Assembly (NCBI GenBank): GCA_029465975.1
Contig: CM055737.1
Span: forward strand, 18,258,706 to 18,322,705
DNA: 64,000 nucleotides
Origin: Dallia pectoralis
Lineage: Eukaryota; Chordata; Actinopteri; Esociformes; Umbridae
Reading direction: 5' to 3'
Position numbers and translations under genes: made by a program. The number at the start of each line of letters is the position of its first letter. Position 1 is the stretch's first letter. The notes beneath the pieces were generated by a model. That model was given only the letters and a program-made list of their open reading frames with translations. It was not told the DNA's origin and searched no databases. Shown here one piece after another: positions 9,961-22,100 of this stretch.

Positions 9961-10278
9961 ACTGTAAAAATGATTTTGAATTTTTTTACGGCAGCACATC
10001 AAGATTATTGTGGGTTGTGTTAGGGGCAAGATGTTTTCAAGCCATTTTGTAAATTTTCTGTAGTGTATTTATTTCCTCTCCTTATATCCGACCGTGTGGT
10101 TTTGTTTGTTTCTCATTAAATATTGATTATACATTTTAATAAAAAATAAAGTATATTTGGAGAAGGTGGTTTGTCGCTAGCGAAATTCCTAAGAGCGGCA
10201 GACAATGTGGCCATAACGGACTCTGCTGGATCGACAATCCAGACACCATTGAGGAATGGATTTTGACCATATACCACT

Positions 10279-10349
10279 GGGCTCGTCCGGGAATGAATCC
10301 GGGACCTCTTGCACCGGAAGCGAGAATCCTTCCCTTGGACCAACGAGCC
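10279..10349 (-). pseudogene. tRNA-Pro-like, CCG anticodon, type B
   Basis: Anticodon loop TTCCGGT, short T-arm, C-A mismatch in the anticodon stem, no terminator. Confidence 0.8.
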
Positions 10350-10722
10350 ACACTAAAAACTATTGTCCAATTGTTTACAGCAGCACATCAGGATTATTGT
10401 GGGTTGCAATAAGGGAAAGATGTTTACAAGACATTTTGTATTTTTTATAGTGTTTGTATTTCCTCTCCTTATCCAGTCAACATTATATCCGACCATGTGG
10501 ATTTCTTTGTTTCTCATTAAATATTGACTATACAATTTAATAAAAGATGAAGAACAATTAGAGAAGGTGGGGTGGTTTGTCGCTAGCAAAATTCCTAAGA
10601 GCGACAGACAATGTGGACAAAAAAGGCGCTGCTAGATCATCACTCCAGACACCATTGAGGAATGGATTTCGACCAGATTGATTTAGTCACTGTCCGACTG
10701 CACTGAATATAAAAATAACACT

Positions 10723-10794
10723 GGGCTCATCCGGGATTTGAACCCGGGACCTCTCGCACCCAAAGCGAGAATCATACCCCTAGACCAACGAGCC
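10723..10794 (-). tRNA. trnap-ugg: tRNA-Pro (UGG), type A
   Basis: Intact except for ATGAGCC in the acceptor 3' strand, which makes a G-U pair. A T5 terminator follows. Confidence 0.93.
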
Positions 10795-11124
10795 ACTGTA
10801 AAAAAATATTAAATTTTTTACGGCAGCACATCAAGATTATTGTGGGTTGTGTTAGGGGCAAGATGTTTTCAAGCCATTTTGTAAATTTTCTGTAGTGTAT
10901 TTATTTCCTCTCCTTATCCAGTCACCACTATATCCGACCGTGTGGTTTTGTTTGTTTCTCATTAAATATTGATTATACATTTTAATAAAAAATAAAGTAT
11001 ATTTGGAGAAGGTGGTTTGTCGCTAGCGAAATTCCTAAGAGCGGCAGACAATGTGGCCATAACGGACTCTGCTGGATCGACAATCCAGACACCATTGAGG
11101 AATGGATTTTGACCATATACCACT

Positions 11125-11194
11125 GGGCTCGTCCGGGAATGAATCCGGGACCTCTTGCACCGGATGCGAGAATCCTTCCTTGGACCAACGAGCC
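11125..11194 (-). pseudogene. tRNA-Pro-like, CCG anticodon, type B
   Basis: Loop ATCCGGT, 70 nt, D-loop one base shorter, short T-arm, no T-run. Confidence 0.8.
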
Positions 11195-11568
11195 ACCACT
11201 AAAAACTATTGTCCAATTGTTTACAGCAGCACATCAGGATTATTGTGGGTTGCAATAAGGGAAAGATGTTTACAAGACATTTTGTATTTTTTATAGTGTT
11301 TGTATTTCCTCTCCTTATCCAGTCACCATTATATCCAACCATGTGGTTTTGTTTGTTTCTCATTAAATATTGACTATACAATTTAATAAAAAGTGAAAAA
11401 CAATTAGATAAGGTGGGGTGGTTTGTCGCTAGCAAAATTCCTAAGAGCGACAGACAATGTGGACAAAATAGGCGCTGCTAGATCATCACTCCAGACACCA
11501 TTGAGGAATGGATTTCGACCAGATTGATTTAGTCACTGTCCGACTGCACTGAATATAAATATAACACT

Positions 11569-11640
11569 GGGCTCATCCGGGATTTGAACCCGGGACCTCT
11601 CGCACCCAAAGCGAGAATCATACCCCTAGACCAACGAGCC
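11569..11640 (-). tRNA. trnap-ugg: tRNA-Pro (UGG), type A
   Basis: Intact with one acceptor G-U pair. No T4 run within 20 nt downstream. Confidence 0.92.
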
Positions 11641-11965
11641 ACTGTAAAAAAATTTGAATTTTTTTTACGGCAGCACATCAAGATTATTGTGGGTTGTGTT
11701 AGGGGCAAGATGTTTTCAAGCCATTTTGTAAATTTTCTGTAGTGTATTTATTTCCTCTCCTTATAGTCACCACTATATTCGTGTGGTTTTGTTTGTTTCT
11801 CATTAAATATTGATTATACATTTTAATAAAAAATAAAGTATATTTGGAGAAGGTGGTTTGTCGCTAGCGAAATTCCTAAGAGCGGCAGACAATGTGGCCA
11901 TAACGGACTCTGCTGGATCGACAATCCAGACACCATTGAGGAATGGATTTTGACCATATACCACT

Positions 11966-12036
11966 GGGCTCGTCCGGGAATGAATCCGGGACCTCTTGCA
12001 CCGGAAGCGAGAATCCTTCCCTTGGACCAACGAGCC
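11966..12036 (-). pseudogene. tRNA-Pro-like, CCG anticodon, type B
   Basis: Same sequence class as 925, with GCAAG in the anticodon stem. Confidence 0.8.
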
Positions 12037-12411
12037 ACCACTAAAAACTATTGTCCAATTGTTTACAGCAGCACATCAGGATTATTGTGGGTTGCAATAA
12101 GGGAAAGATGTTTACAAGACATTTTGTATTTTTTTATAGTGTTTGTATTTCCTCTCCTTATCCAGTCACCATTATATCCAACCGTGTGGTTTTGTTTGTT
12201 TCTCATTAAATATTGACTATACAATTTAATAAAAAGTGAAAAACAATTAGATAAGGTGGGGTGGTTTGTCGCTAGCAAAATTCCTAAGAGCGACAGACAA
12301 TGTGGACAAAATAGGCGCTGCTAGATCATCAATCCAGACACCATTGAGGAATGGATTTCGACCAGATTGATTTAGTCACTGTCCGACTGCACTGAATATA
12401 AATATAACACT

Positions 12412-12483
12412 GGGCTCGTCCGGGATTTGAACCCGGGACCTCTCGCACCCAAAGCGAGAATCATACCCCTAGACCAACGAGCC
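12412..12483 (-). tRNA. trnap-ugg: tRNA-Pro (UGG), type A
   Basis: Perfect match to the reference cloverleaf. The downstream tract lacks T4. Confidence 0.93.
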
Positions 12484-12815
12484 ACTGTAAAAGAAATTTT
12501 GAATTTTTTTACGGCAGCACATCAAGATTATTGTGGGTTGTGTTAGGGGCAAGATGTTTTCAAGCCATTTTGTAAATTTTCTGTAGTGTATTTATTTCCT
12601 CTCCTTATCCAGTCACCACTATATTCGACCGTGTGGTTTTGTTTGTTTCTCATTAAATATTGATTATACATTTTAATAAAAAATAAAGTATATTTGGAGA
12701 AGGTGGTTTGTCGCTAGCGAAATTCCTAAGAGCGGCAGACAATGTGGCCATAACGGACTCTGCTGGATCGACAATCCAGACACCATTGAGGAATGGATTT
12801 TGACCATATACCACT

Positions 12816-12886
12816 GGGCTCGTCCGGGAATGAATCCGGGACCTCTCGCACCGGAAGCGAGAATCCTTCCCCTGGACCAACAAGCC
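12816..12886 (-). pseudogene. tRNA-Pro-like, CCG anticodon, type B
   Basis: Perfect anticodon stem and GGCTTGT acceptor (one U-G pair). Short T-arm. Its upstream spacer is a mix of the two spacer types. Confidence 0.8.
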
Positions 12887-13222
12887 ACTGTAAAAAAATT
12901 GTAGAATTGTTTACAGCAGCACATCAAGATTATTGTGGGTTGTGTTAGGGAAAGATGTTTTCAAGACATTTTGTATTTTTTGTAGTGTTTGTATTTCCTC
13001 TCCTTATCCAGTCACCATTATATTCCAACCGTGTGGTTTTGTTTGTTTCTCATTAAATATTGATTATACATTTTAATAAAAAAAAACAATTAGTATATTT
13101 GGAGAAGGTGGTTTGTCGCTAGCAAAATTCCTAAGAGCGGCAGACAATGTGGCAAAAACGGACTCTGCTGGATCACAATCCAGACACCATTGAGGAATGG
13201 ATTTTGACACATACTGAACACT

Positions 13223-13293
13223 GGGCTCGTCCGGGAATGAATCCGGGACCTCTCGCACCCAAAGCGAGAATCATACCCCTAGACCAACAAGCC
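13223..13293 (-). pseudogene. A/B hybrid tRNA-Pro (UGG anticodon, short T-arm)
   Basis: The 5' two thirds are type A with UGG anticodon. The 3' third is the defective type B T-arm (GGATTCATTCC). The crossover lies between the anticodon and T-arms. Confidence 0.82.
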
Positions 13294-13625
13294 ACTGTAA
13301 AAGAAATTTTGAATTTTTTTACGGCAGCACATCAAGATTATTGTGGGTTGTGTTAGGGGCAAGATGTTTTCAAGCCATTTTGTAAATTTTCTGTAGTGTA
13401 TTTATTTCCTCTCCTTATCCAGTCACCACTATATTCGACCGTGTGGTTTTGTTTGTTTCTCATTAAATATTGATTATACATTTTAATAAAAAATAAAGTA
13501 TATTTGGAGAAAGTGGTTTGTCGCTAGCAAAATTCCTAAGAGCGGCAGACAATGTGGCCATAACGGACTCTGCTGGATCGACAATCCAGACACCATTGAG
13601 AAATGGATTTTGACCATATACCACT

Positions 13626-13696
13626 GGGCTCGTCCGGGAATGAATACGGGACCTCTCGCACCGGAAGCGAGAATCCTTCCCCTGGACCAACGAGCC
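13626..13696 (-). pseudogene. tRNA-Pro-like, CCG anticodon, type B
   Basis: As type B with a further T-stem change (CCCGTATTCATTCC). Confidence 0.8.
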
Positions 13697-14072
13697 ACAA
13701 CTAAAAGCTATTGTCCAATTGTTTACAGCAGCACGTCAGGATTATTGTGGGTTGCAATAAGAGAAAAAAAATTTCAAGACATTTTGTATTTTTTATAGTG
13801 TTTGTATTTCCTCTCCTTATCCAGTCACCATTATATCTGACCGTGTGGGTTTTTTTTTGTTTATCATTAAATATTGACTATACAATTTAATTAAAAGTGA
13901 AAAACAATTAGAGAAGGTGGGGTGGTTTGTCGCTAGCAAAATTCCTAAGAGCGACAGACAATGTGGACAAAATAGGCGCTGCTAGATCATCACTCCAGAC
14001 ACCATTGAGGAATGGATTTCGACCAGATTGATGGAGTCACTGTCCGACTGCACTGAATATAAAAATAACACT

Positions 14073-14144
14073 GGGCTCATCCGGGATTTGAACCCGGGAC
14101 CTCTCGCACCCAAAGCGAGAATCATACCCCTAGACCAACGAGCC
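14073..14144 (-). tRNA. trnap-ugg: tRNA-Pro (UGG), type A, next to the 5S junction
   Basis: Intact, one acceptor G-U pair, T5 terminator. Its 5' end is only about 15 nt from the truncated 5S gene of the adjoining array, so its native upstream spacer has been replaced. Confidence 0.93.
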
Positions 14145-14159
14145 ACTGTAAAAAAAAAA

Positions 14160-14225
14160 CAAACAGGGTCGGGCTTGGTTAGTACTTGGATGGGAGACCC
14201 CCTGGAAATATCTAGTGTTGTAAGC
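14160..14225 (+). pseudogene. 3' half of a 5S gene at the tRNA/5S junction
   Basis: Begins at CAAACAGGGTCGGG without a 5S 5' half. The C box is altered (GACCCCCTGG). It is joined to the A-run next to a tRNA-Pro. Confidence 0.88.
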
Positions 14226-14321
14226 ATTTTGTTATTTTCATGGCGGGAAGAAACAATCAATCAAAAAGTTAATTATGCAGTGAAGAAATCAATAAGAGCT
14301 GTAATTTCAACTTTTCTAATA

Positions 14322-14439
14322 GCTTACGGCCACACCACCCTGAAAACGCCCGATCTCGTCTGATCTCAGAAGCCAAGCAGGGTCGGGCTTGGTTAGTACT
14401 TGGATGGGAGACCGCCTAGGAATATCTAGTGTTGTAAGC
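14322..14439 (+). rRNA. 5S rRNA, first full copy
   Basis: 118 nt, complete terminal helix and C box. It carries the private change CTCAGAAGCC for CTCGGAAGCC, which is shared with the copy at 63882. Confidence 0.93.
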
Positions 14440-14963
14440 ATTTTGTTATTTTCATGGCGGGAAGAAACAATCAATCATAAAGTTAATTATGCAGTGAAGA
14501 AATCAATAAGAGCTGTAATTTCAACTTTTCTAATAGCTTACGGCCACACCCCCCTGAAAACGCCCGATCTCGTCTGATCTCGGAAGCCAAGCAGAGTTGG
14601 GCTTGGTTAGTACTTGGATGGGAGACCGCCTAGGAATATCTAGTGTTGTAAGCATCTTGTTAGTTTCTTGGCAGGAAGAAACAATCTATCAAAAAGTTAA
14701 TTATGCAGTGAAGAAATCAATAACAGCTGTAATTTCAACTCTTCTAATAGCTTACGGCCACACCACCCTGAAAACGCCCGATCTCGTCTGATCTCGGAAG
14801 CCAAGCAGGGTTGGGCTTGGTTAGTACTTGGATGGGAGACCGTCTAGGAATATCTAGTGTTGTAAGCATTTTGTTATTTTCATGGCGGGAAGAAACAAAC
14901 AATCAAAAAGTTAATTATGCAGTGAAGAAATCAATAAGAGCTGTAATTTCAACTTTTCTAATA

Positions 14964-15071
14964 GCTTACGGCCACACCACCCTGAAAACGCCCGATCTTG
15001 GAAGCCAAACATGGTCGGGCTTGGTTAGTACTTGGATGGGAGACCGCCTAGGAATATATAGTGTTATAAGC
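14964..15071 (+). pseudogene. 5S variant with 10 nt internal deletion
   Basis: CCCGATCTTGGAAGCC replaces the longer segment, and CAAACATGG replaces CAAGCAGGG. About 108 nt. The deletion removes bases needed for the helix III/loop B region, so this is probably non-functional. Confidence 0.8.
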
Positions 15072-15299
15072 ATTTTTTTATTTTCATGGCGGTAAGAAAC
15101 AATCAATCAAAAAGTTAATTATGCAGTGAAGAAATCAATAAGAGCTGTAATTTCAACTTTTCTAATAGCTTACGGCCACACCACCCTGAAAACGCCCGAT
15201 CTCGTCTGATCTCGGAAGCCAAGCAGGGTCGGGTTTGGTTAGTACTTGGATGGGAGACCGCCTAGGAATATCTAGTGTTGTAAGCATTTTGTTATTTTC

Positions 15300-15309
15300 T
15301 TGGCGGGAA
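15300..15309 (+). promoter_or_regulatory. E2F-like motif in the 5S spacer (example copy)
   Basis: TTGGCGGGAA lies about 20 nt beyond the 5S 3' end. It recurs in nearly every unit of all the 5S arrays, though some units read ATGGCGGGAA. It matches the E2F-binding consensus, but the match is short and binding is unproven. Confidence 0.35.
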
Positions 15310-16013
15310 GAAACAAACAATCAAAAAGTTAATTATGCAGTGAAGAAATCAATAAGAGCTGTAATTTCAACTTTTCTAATAGCTTACGGCCACAACACCC
15401 TGAAAACGCCCGATCTCGGAAGCCAAACAGGGTCGGGCTTGGTTAGTACTTGGATGGGAGACCGCCTAGTAATATCTAGTGTTGTAAGCATTTCGTTATT
15501 TTCATGGCGGGAAGAAACAATCTATCAAATAGTTAATTATGCAGTGAAGAAATCAATAACAGCTGTAATTTCAACTTTTCTAATAGCTTACGGCCACACC
15601 ACCCTGAAAACGCCCGATCTCGTCTGATCTCGGAAGCCAAGCAGGGTTGGGCTTGGTTAGTACTTGGATGGGAGACCGCCTAGGAATATCTAGTGTTGTA
15701 AGCATTTTGTTATTTTCATGGCGGGAAGAAACAATCAATCAAAAAGTTAATTATGCAGTGAAGAAATCAATAAGAGCTGTAATTTCAACTTGTCTTATCG
15801 TGTACGGCCACACCACCCTGAAATCGCCCGATCTCGTCTGATCTCGGAAGCCAAGCAGGGTTGGGCTTGGTTAGTACTTGGATGGGAGACCGCCTAGGAA
15901 TATCTAGTGTTGTAAGCATTTTGTTATTTTCTTGGCGGGAAGAAACAATCAATCCAAAAGTTAATTATGCAGTGAAGAAATCAATAACAGCTGTATTTTC
16001 AAATGTTCTAATA

Positions 16014-16121
16014 CCCTACGGCCACACCACCCTGAAAACGCCTGATCTCGGAAACCAAACAGGGTTGGGCCTGGTTAGTACTTGGATGGGAGACCGCCTG
16101 GGAATATCTAGGTTTGTAAGC
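16014..16121 (+). pseudogene. Divergent 5S subfamily copy (CCCTACGG start)
   Basis: 5' end CCCTACGG, the internal 10 nt deletion, GGAAACCAAAC and a preceding TTCAAATGTTCTAATA spacer variant form a linked set. The same set appears at 16646, 19376, 27406 and 28660, and on the minus strand at 7228, 7432, 7850 and 8689. The terminal helix is broken. Confidence 0.8.
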
Positions 16122-19100
16122 ATTTTGTTATTTTCTTGGCGGGAAGAAACAAACAATCAAAAAGTTAATTATGCAGTGAAGAAATCAATAAGAGCTGTAA
16201 TTTCAACTTTTCTAATAGCTTCCGGCCACACCACCCTGAAAACGCCCGATCTCGTCTGATCTCGGAAGCCAAGCAGGGTTGTGCTTGGTTAGTACTTGGA
16301 TGGGAGACCGCCTAGGAATATCTAGTGTTGTAAGCATTTTGTTATTTTCATGGCGGGAAGAAACAATCAATCAAAAAGTTAATTATGCAGTGAAGAAATC
16401 AATAAGAGCTGTAATTTCAACTTGTCTTATCGCTTACGGCCACACCACCCTGAAATCGCCCGATCTCGTCTGATCTCGGAAGCCAAGCAGGGTCGGGCTT
16501 GGTTAGTACTTGGATGGGAGACCGCCTAGGAATATCTAGTGTTGTAAGCATTTTGTTGTTTTCTTGGCGGGAAGAAACAATCAATCAAAAAGTTAATTAT
16601 GCAGTGAAGAAATCAATAACAGCTGTATTTTCAAATGTTCTAATACCCTACGGCCACACCACCCTGAAAACGCCTGAACTCGGAAACCAAACCGGGTCGG
16701 GCTTGGTTAGTACTTGGATGGGAGACCGCCTGGAAATATCTAGTGTTGTAAGCATTTTGTTATTTTCTTGGCGGGAAAAAACAATCAATCAAAAAGTTAA
16801 TTATGCAGTGAAGAAATCAATAAGAGCTGTAATTTCAACTTTTCTAATAGCTTACGGCCACACCACCCTGAAAACGCCCGCTCTCGTCTGATCTCGGAAG
16901 CCAAGCAGAGTTGGGCTTGGTTAGTACTTGGATGGGAGACCGCCTGGGAATATCTAGTGTTGTAAGCATTTTGTTATTTTCATGGCGGGAAGAAACAATC
17001 AATCAAAAAGTGAATTATGCAGTGAAGAAATCAATAAGAGCTGTAATTTCAACTTGTCTAATAGCTTACGGCCACACTACCCTGAAAACGCCCGATCTCG
17101 TCTGATCTCGGAAGCCAAGCAGGGTTGGGCTTGGTTAGTACTTGGATGGGAGACCGCCAGGAAATATCTAGTGTTGTAAGCATTTTGTTATTTTCTTGGC
17201 GGGAAGAAACCATCAATCAAAAAGTTAATTATGCAGTGAAGAAATCAATAAGAGCTGTAATTTCAACTTTTCTAATAGCTTACGGCCACACCACCCTTAA
17301 AACGCCCGATCTCGGAAGCCAAACATGGTCGGGCTTGGTTAGTACTTGGATGGGAGACCGCCTAGGAATATATAGTGTTGTAAGCATTTTGTTATTTTCT
17401 TGGCGGGAAGAAACAATCAATCAAAAAGTTTATTATGCAGTGAAGAAATCAACAAGAGCTGTAATTTCAACTTTTCTAAAAGCTTACGGCCACACCACCC
17501 TGAAAACGCCCGATCTCGTCTGATCTCGGAAGCCAAGCAGGGTCGGGCTTGGTTAGTACTTGGATGGGAGACCGCCTAGGAATATCTAGTGTTGTAAGCA
17601 TTTTGTTATTTTCTTGGCGGGAAGAAACAATCAATCAAAAAGTTAATTATGCAGTGAAGAAATCAATAACAGCTGTATTTTCAACTTTTCTAATAGCTTA
17701 CGGCCACACCACCCTGAAAACGCCCGATCTCGTCTGATCTCGGAAGCCAAGCAGGGTCGGGCTTGGTTAGTACTTGGATGGGAGACCGCCTAGGAATATC
17801 TAGTGTTGTAAGCATTTTGTTATTTTCTTGGCGGGAAGAAACAATCAATCAAAAAGTTAATTATGCAGTGAAGAAATCAATAAGAGCTGTAATTTCAACT
17901 TTTCTAATAGCTTACGGCCACACCACCCTGAAAACGCTCGATCTTGGAAGCCAAACATGGTCGGGCTTGGTTAGTACTTGGATGGGAGACCGCCTGGGAA
18001 TATCTAGTTTGTAAGCATTTTGTTATTTTCTTGGCGGGAAGAAACAAACAATCAAAAAGTTAATTATGCAGTGAAGAAATCAATAAGAGCTGTAATTTCA
18101 ACTTTTCTAATAGCTTCCGGCCACACCACCCTGAAAACGCCCGATCTCGTCTGATCTCGGAAGCCAAGCAGGGTTGGGCTTGGTTAGTACTTGGATGGGA
18201 GACCGCCTAGGAATATCTAGTGTTGTAAGCATTTTGTTATTTTCTTGGCGGGAAGAAACAATCAATCAAAAAGTTAATTATGCAGTGAAGAAATCAATAA
18301 GAGCTGTAATTTCAACTTTCTAATAGCTTACGGCCACACCACCCTGAAAATCTCGTCTGATCTCGGAAGCCAAGCAGGGTTGGGCTTGGTTAGTACTTGG
18401 ATGGGAGACCGCCTGGGAATATCTAGTGTTGTAAGCATTTTGTTATTTTCTTGGCGGGAAGAAACAATCAATCAAAAAGTTAATTATGCAGTGAAGAAAT
18501 CAATAAGAGCTGTAATTTCAACTTTCTAATAGCTTACGGCCACACCACCCTGAAAACGCCCGATCTCGTCTGATCTCGGAAGCCAAACAGGGTCGGGCTT
18601 GGTTAGTACTTGGATGGGAGACCGCCTGGGAATATCTAGTGTTGTAAGCATTTTGTTATTTTCTTGGCGGGAAGAAACAATCAATCAAAAAGTTAATTAT
18701 GCAGTGAAGAAATCAATAAGAGCTGTAATTTCAACTTTCTAATAGCTTACGGCCACACCACCCTGAAAACGCCCGATCTCGTCTGATCTCGGAAGCCAAG
18801 CAGGGTTGGGCTTGGTTAGTACTTGGATGGGAGACCGCCTAGGAATATCTAGTGTTGTAAGCATTTTGTTATTTTCTTGGCGGGAAGAAACAATCAATCA
18901 AAAAGTTAATTATGCAGTGAAGAAATCAATAAGAGCTGTAATTTCAACTTTTCTAATAGCTTACGGCCACACACCCTGAAAACGCCCGATCTCGGAAGCC
19001 AAGCAGGGTTGGGCTTGGTTAGTACTTGGATGGGAGACCGCCTGGAAATATCTAGTGTTGTAAGCATTTTGTTATTTTCTTGGCGGGAAGAAACAATCAA

Positions 19101-22100
19101 TCAAAAAGTTAATTATGCAGTGAAGAAATCAATAAGAGCTGTAATTTCAACTTTTCTAATAGCTTACGGCCACACCACCCTGAAAACGCCCGATCTCGTC
19201 TGATCTCGGAAGCCAAGCAGGGTCGGGCTTGGTTAGTACTTGGATGGGAGACCGCCTAGGAATATCTAGTGTTGTAAGCATTTTGTTATTTTCTTGGCGG
19301 GAAGAAACAATCAATCAAAAAGTTAATTATGCAGTGAAGAAATCAATAACAGCTGTATTTTCAAATGTTCTAATACCCTACGGCCACACCACCCTGAAAA
19401 CGCCTGATCTCGGAAACCAAACAGGGTCGGGCTTGGTTAGTACTTGGATGGGAGACCGCCTGGAAATATCTAGTGTTGTAAGCATTTTGTTATTTTCTTG
19501 GCGGGAAGAAACAAACAATCAAAAAGTTAATTATGCAGTGAAGAAATCAATAAGAGCTGTAATTTCAACTTTTCTAATAGCTTACGGCCACACCACCCTG
19601 AAAACGCCTGATCTCGTCTGATCCAAACAAGGGGTTGGGCTTGGTTAGTACTTGGATGGGAGACCGCCTAGGAATATCTAGTGTTGTAAGCATTTTGTTA
19701 TTTTCTTGGCGGGAAGAAACAAACAATCAAAAAGTTAATTATGCAGTAAAGAAATCAATGAGAGCTGTAACTTCAACTTTTCTAATAGCTTACGGCCACA
19801 CCACCCTGAAAACGCCCGATCTCGGAAGCCAAACATGGTCGGGCTTGGTTAGTACTTGGATGGGAGACCGCCTAGGAATATATAGTGTTGTAAGCATTTT
19901 GTTATTTTCATGGCGGGAAGAAACAATCAATCAAAAAGTGAATTATGCAGTGAAGAAATCAATAAGAGCTGTAATTTCAACTTTTCTAATAGCTTACGGC
20001 CACACCACCCTGAAAACGCCCGATCTCGTCTGATCTCGGAAGCCAAGCAGGGTTGGGCTTGGTTAGTACTTGGATGGGAGACCGCCTAGGAATATCTAGT
20101 GTTGTAAGCATTTTGTTATTTTCATGGCGGGAAGAAACAATCAATCAAAAAGTTAATTATGCAGTGAAGAAATCAATAAGAGCTGTAATTTCAACTTGTC
20201 TTATCGCTTACGGCCACACCACCCTGAAAACGCCCGATCTCGGAAGCCAAGCAGGGTCGGGCTTGGTTAGTACTTGGATAGGCGACCGCCTAGGAATATC
20301 TAGTGTTGTAAGCATTTTGTTATTTTCTTGGTGGGAAGAAACAATCTATCAAAAAGTTAATTATGCAGTGAAGAAATCAATAACAGCTGTAATTTCAACT
20401 CTTCTAATAGCTTACGGCCACACCACCCTGAAAACGCCCGATCTCGTCTGATCTCGGAAGCCAAGCAGGGTTGGGCTTGGTTAGTACTTGGATGGGAGAC
20501 CGCCTGGGAATATCTAGTGTTGTAAGCATTTTGTTATTTTCTTGGCGGGAAGAAACAATCAATCAAAAAGTTAATTATGCAGTGAAGAAATCAATAAGAG
20601 CTGTAATTTCAACTTTCTAATAGCTTACGGCCACACCACCCTGAAAACGCCCGATCTCGTCTGATCTCGGAAGCCAAGCAGGGTCGGGCTTGGTTAGTAC
20701 TTGGATGGGAGACCGCCTGGAATATCTAGTGTTGTAAGCATTTTGTTATTTTCTTGGCGGGAAGAAACAATCAATCAAAAAGTTAATTATGCAGTGAAGA
20801 AATCAATAACAGCTGTAATTTCAACTCTTCTAATAGCTTACGGCCACACCACCCTGAAAACGCCCGATCTCGTCTGAGCCAAACATGGTCGGGCTTGGTT
20901 AGTACTTGGATGGGAGACCGCCTAGGAATATCTAGTGTTGTAAGCATTTTGTTATTTTCTTGGCGGGAAGAAACAATCAATCAAAAAGTTAATTATGCAG
21001 TGAAGAAATCAATAACAGCTGTAATTTCAACTCTTCTAATAGCTTACGGCCACACCACCCTGAAAACGCCCGATCTCGGAAAGCCAAACAGGGTCGGGCT
21101 TGGTTAGTACTTGGATGGGAGACCGCCTAGGAATATCTAGTGTTGTAAGCATTTTGTTATTTTCTTGGCGGGAAGAAACAATCAATCAAAAAGTTAATTA
21201 TGCAGTGAAGAAATCAATAACAGCTGTAATTTCAACTCTTCTAATAGCTTACGGCCACACCACCCTGAAAACGCCCGATCTCGTCTGATCTCGGAAGCCA
21301 AGCAGGGTCGGGCTTGGTTAGTACTTGGATGGGAGACCGCCTGGGAATATCTAGTGTTGTAAGCATTTTGTTATTTTCTTGGCGGGAAGAAACAATCAAT
21401 CAAAAAGTTAATTATGCAGTGAAGAAATCAATAACAGCTGTAATTTCAACTTTCTAATAGCTTACGGCCACACCACCCTGAAAACGCCCGATCTCGTCTG
21501 ATCTCGGAAGCCAAGCAGGGTCGGGCTTGGTTAGTACTTGGATGGGAGACCGCCTAGGAATATCTAGTGTTGTAAGCATTTTGTTATTTTCTTGGCGGGA
21601 AGAAACAATCAATCAAAAAGTTAATTATGCAGTGAAGAAATCAATAACAGCTGTAATTTCAACTGTTCTAATAGCTTACGGCCACACCACCCTGAAAACG
21701 CCCGATCTCGGAAACCAAACAGGGTCGGGCTTGGTTAGTACTTGGATGGGAGACCGCCTGGAATATCTAGTGTTGTAAGCATTTTGTTATTTTCTTGGCG
21801 GGAAGAAACAATCAATCAAAAAGTTAATTATGCAGTGAAGAAATCAATAACAGCTGTAATTTCAACTCTTCTAATAGCTTACGGCCACACCACCCTGAAA
21901 ACGCCCGATCTCGATCTCGGAAGCCAAACAGGGTCGGGCTTGGTTAGTACTTGGATGGGAGACCGCCTAGGAATATCTAGTGTTGTAAGCATTTTGTTAT
22001 TTTCTTGGCGGGAAGAAACAATCTATCAAAAAGTTAATTATGCAGTGAAGAAATCAATAAGAGCTGTAATTTCAACTTTTCTAATAGCTTACGGCCACAC

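Larger units (their letters stand above)
9662..14158 (-). repeat. tRNA-Pro tandem array, block 2 (minus strand)
   Basis: Eleven monomers. By ascending coordinate the genes are A, B, A, B, A, B, A, B, hybrid, B, A. The block ends at 14150-14158 in an A-run joined directly to the middle of a 5S gene on the plus strand. The same end structure recurs at 63.7 kb. Confidence 0.93.
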
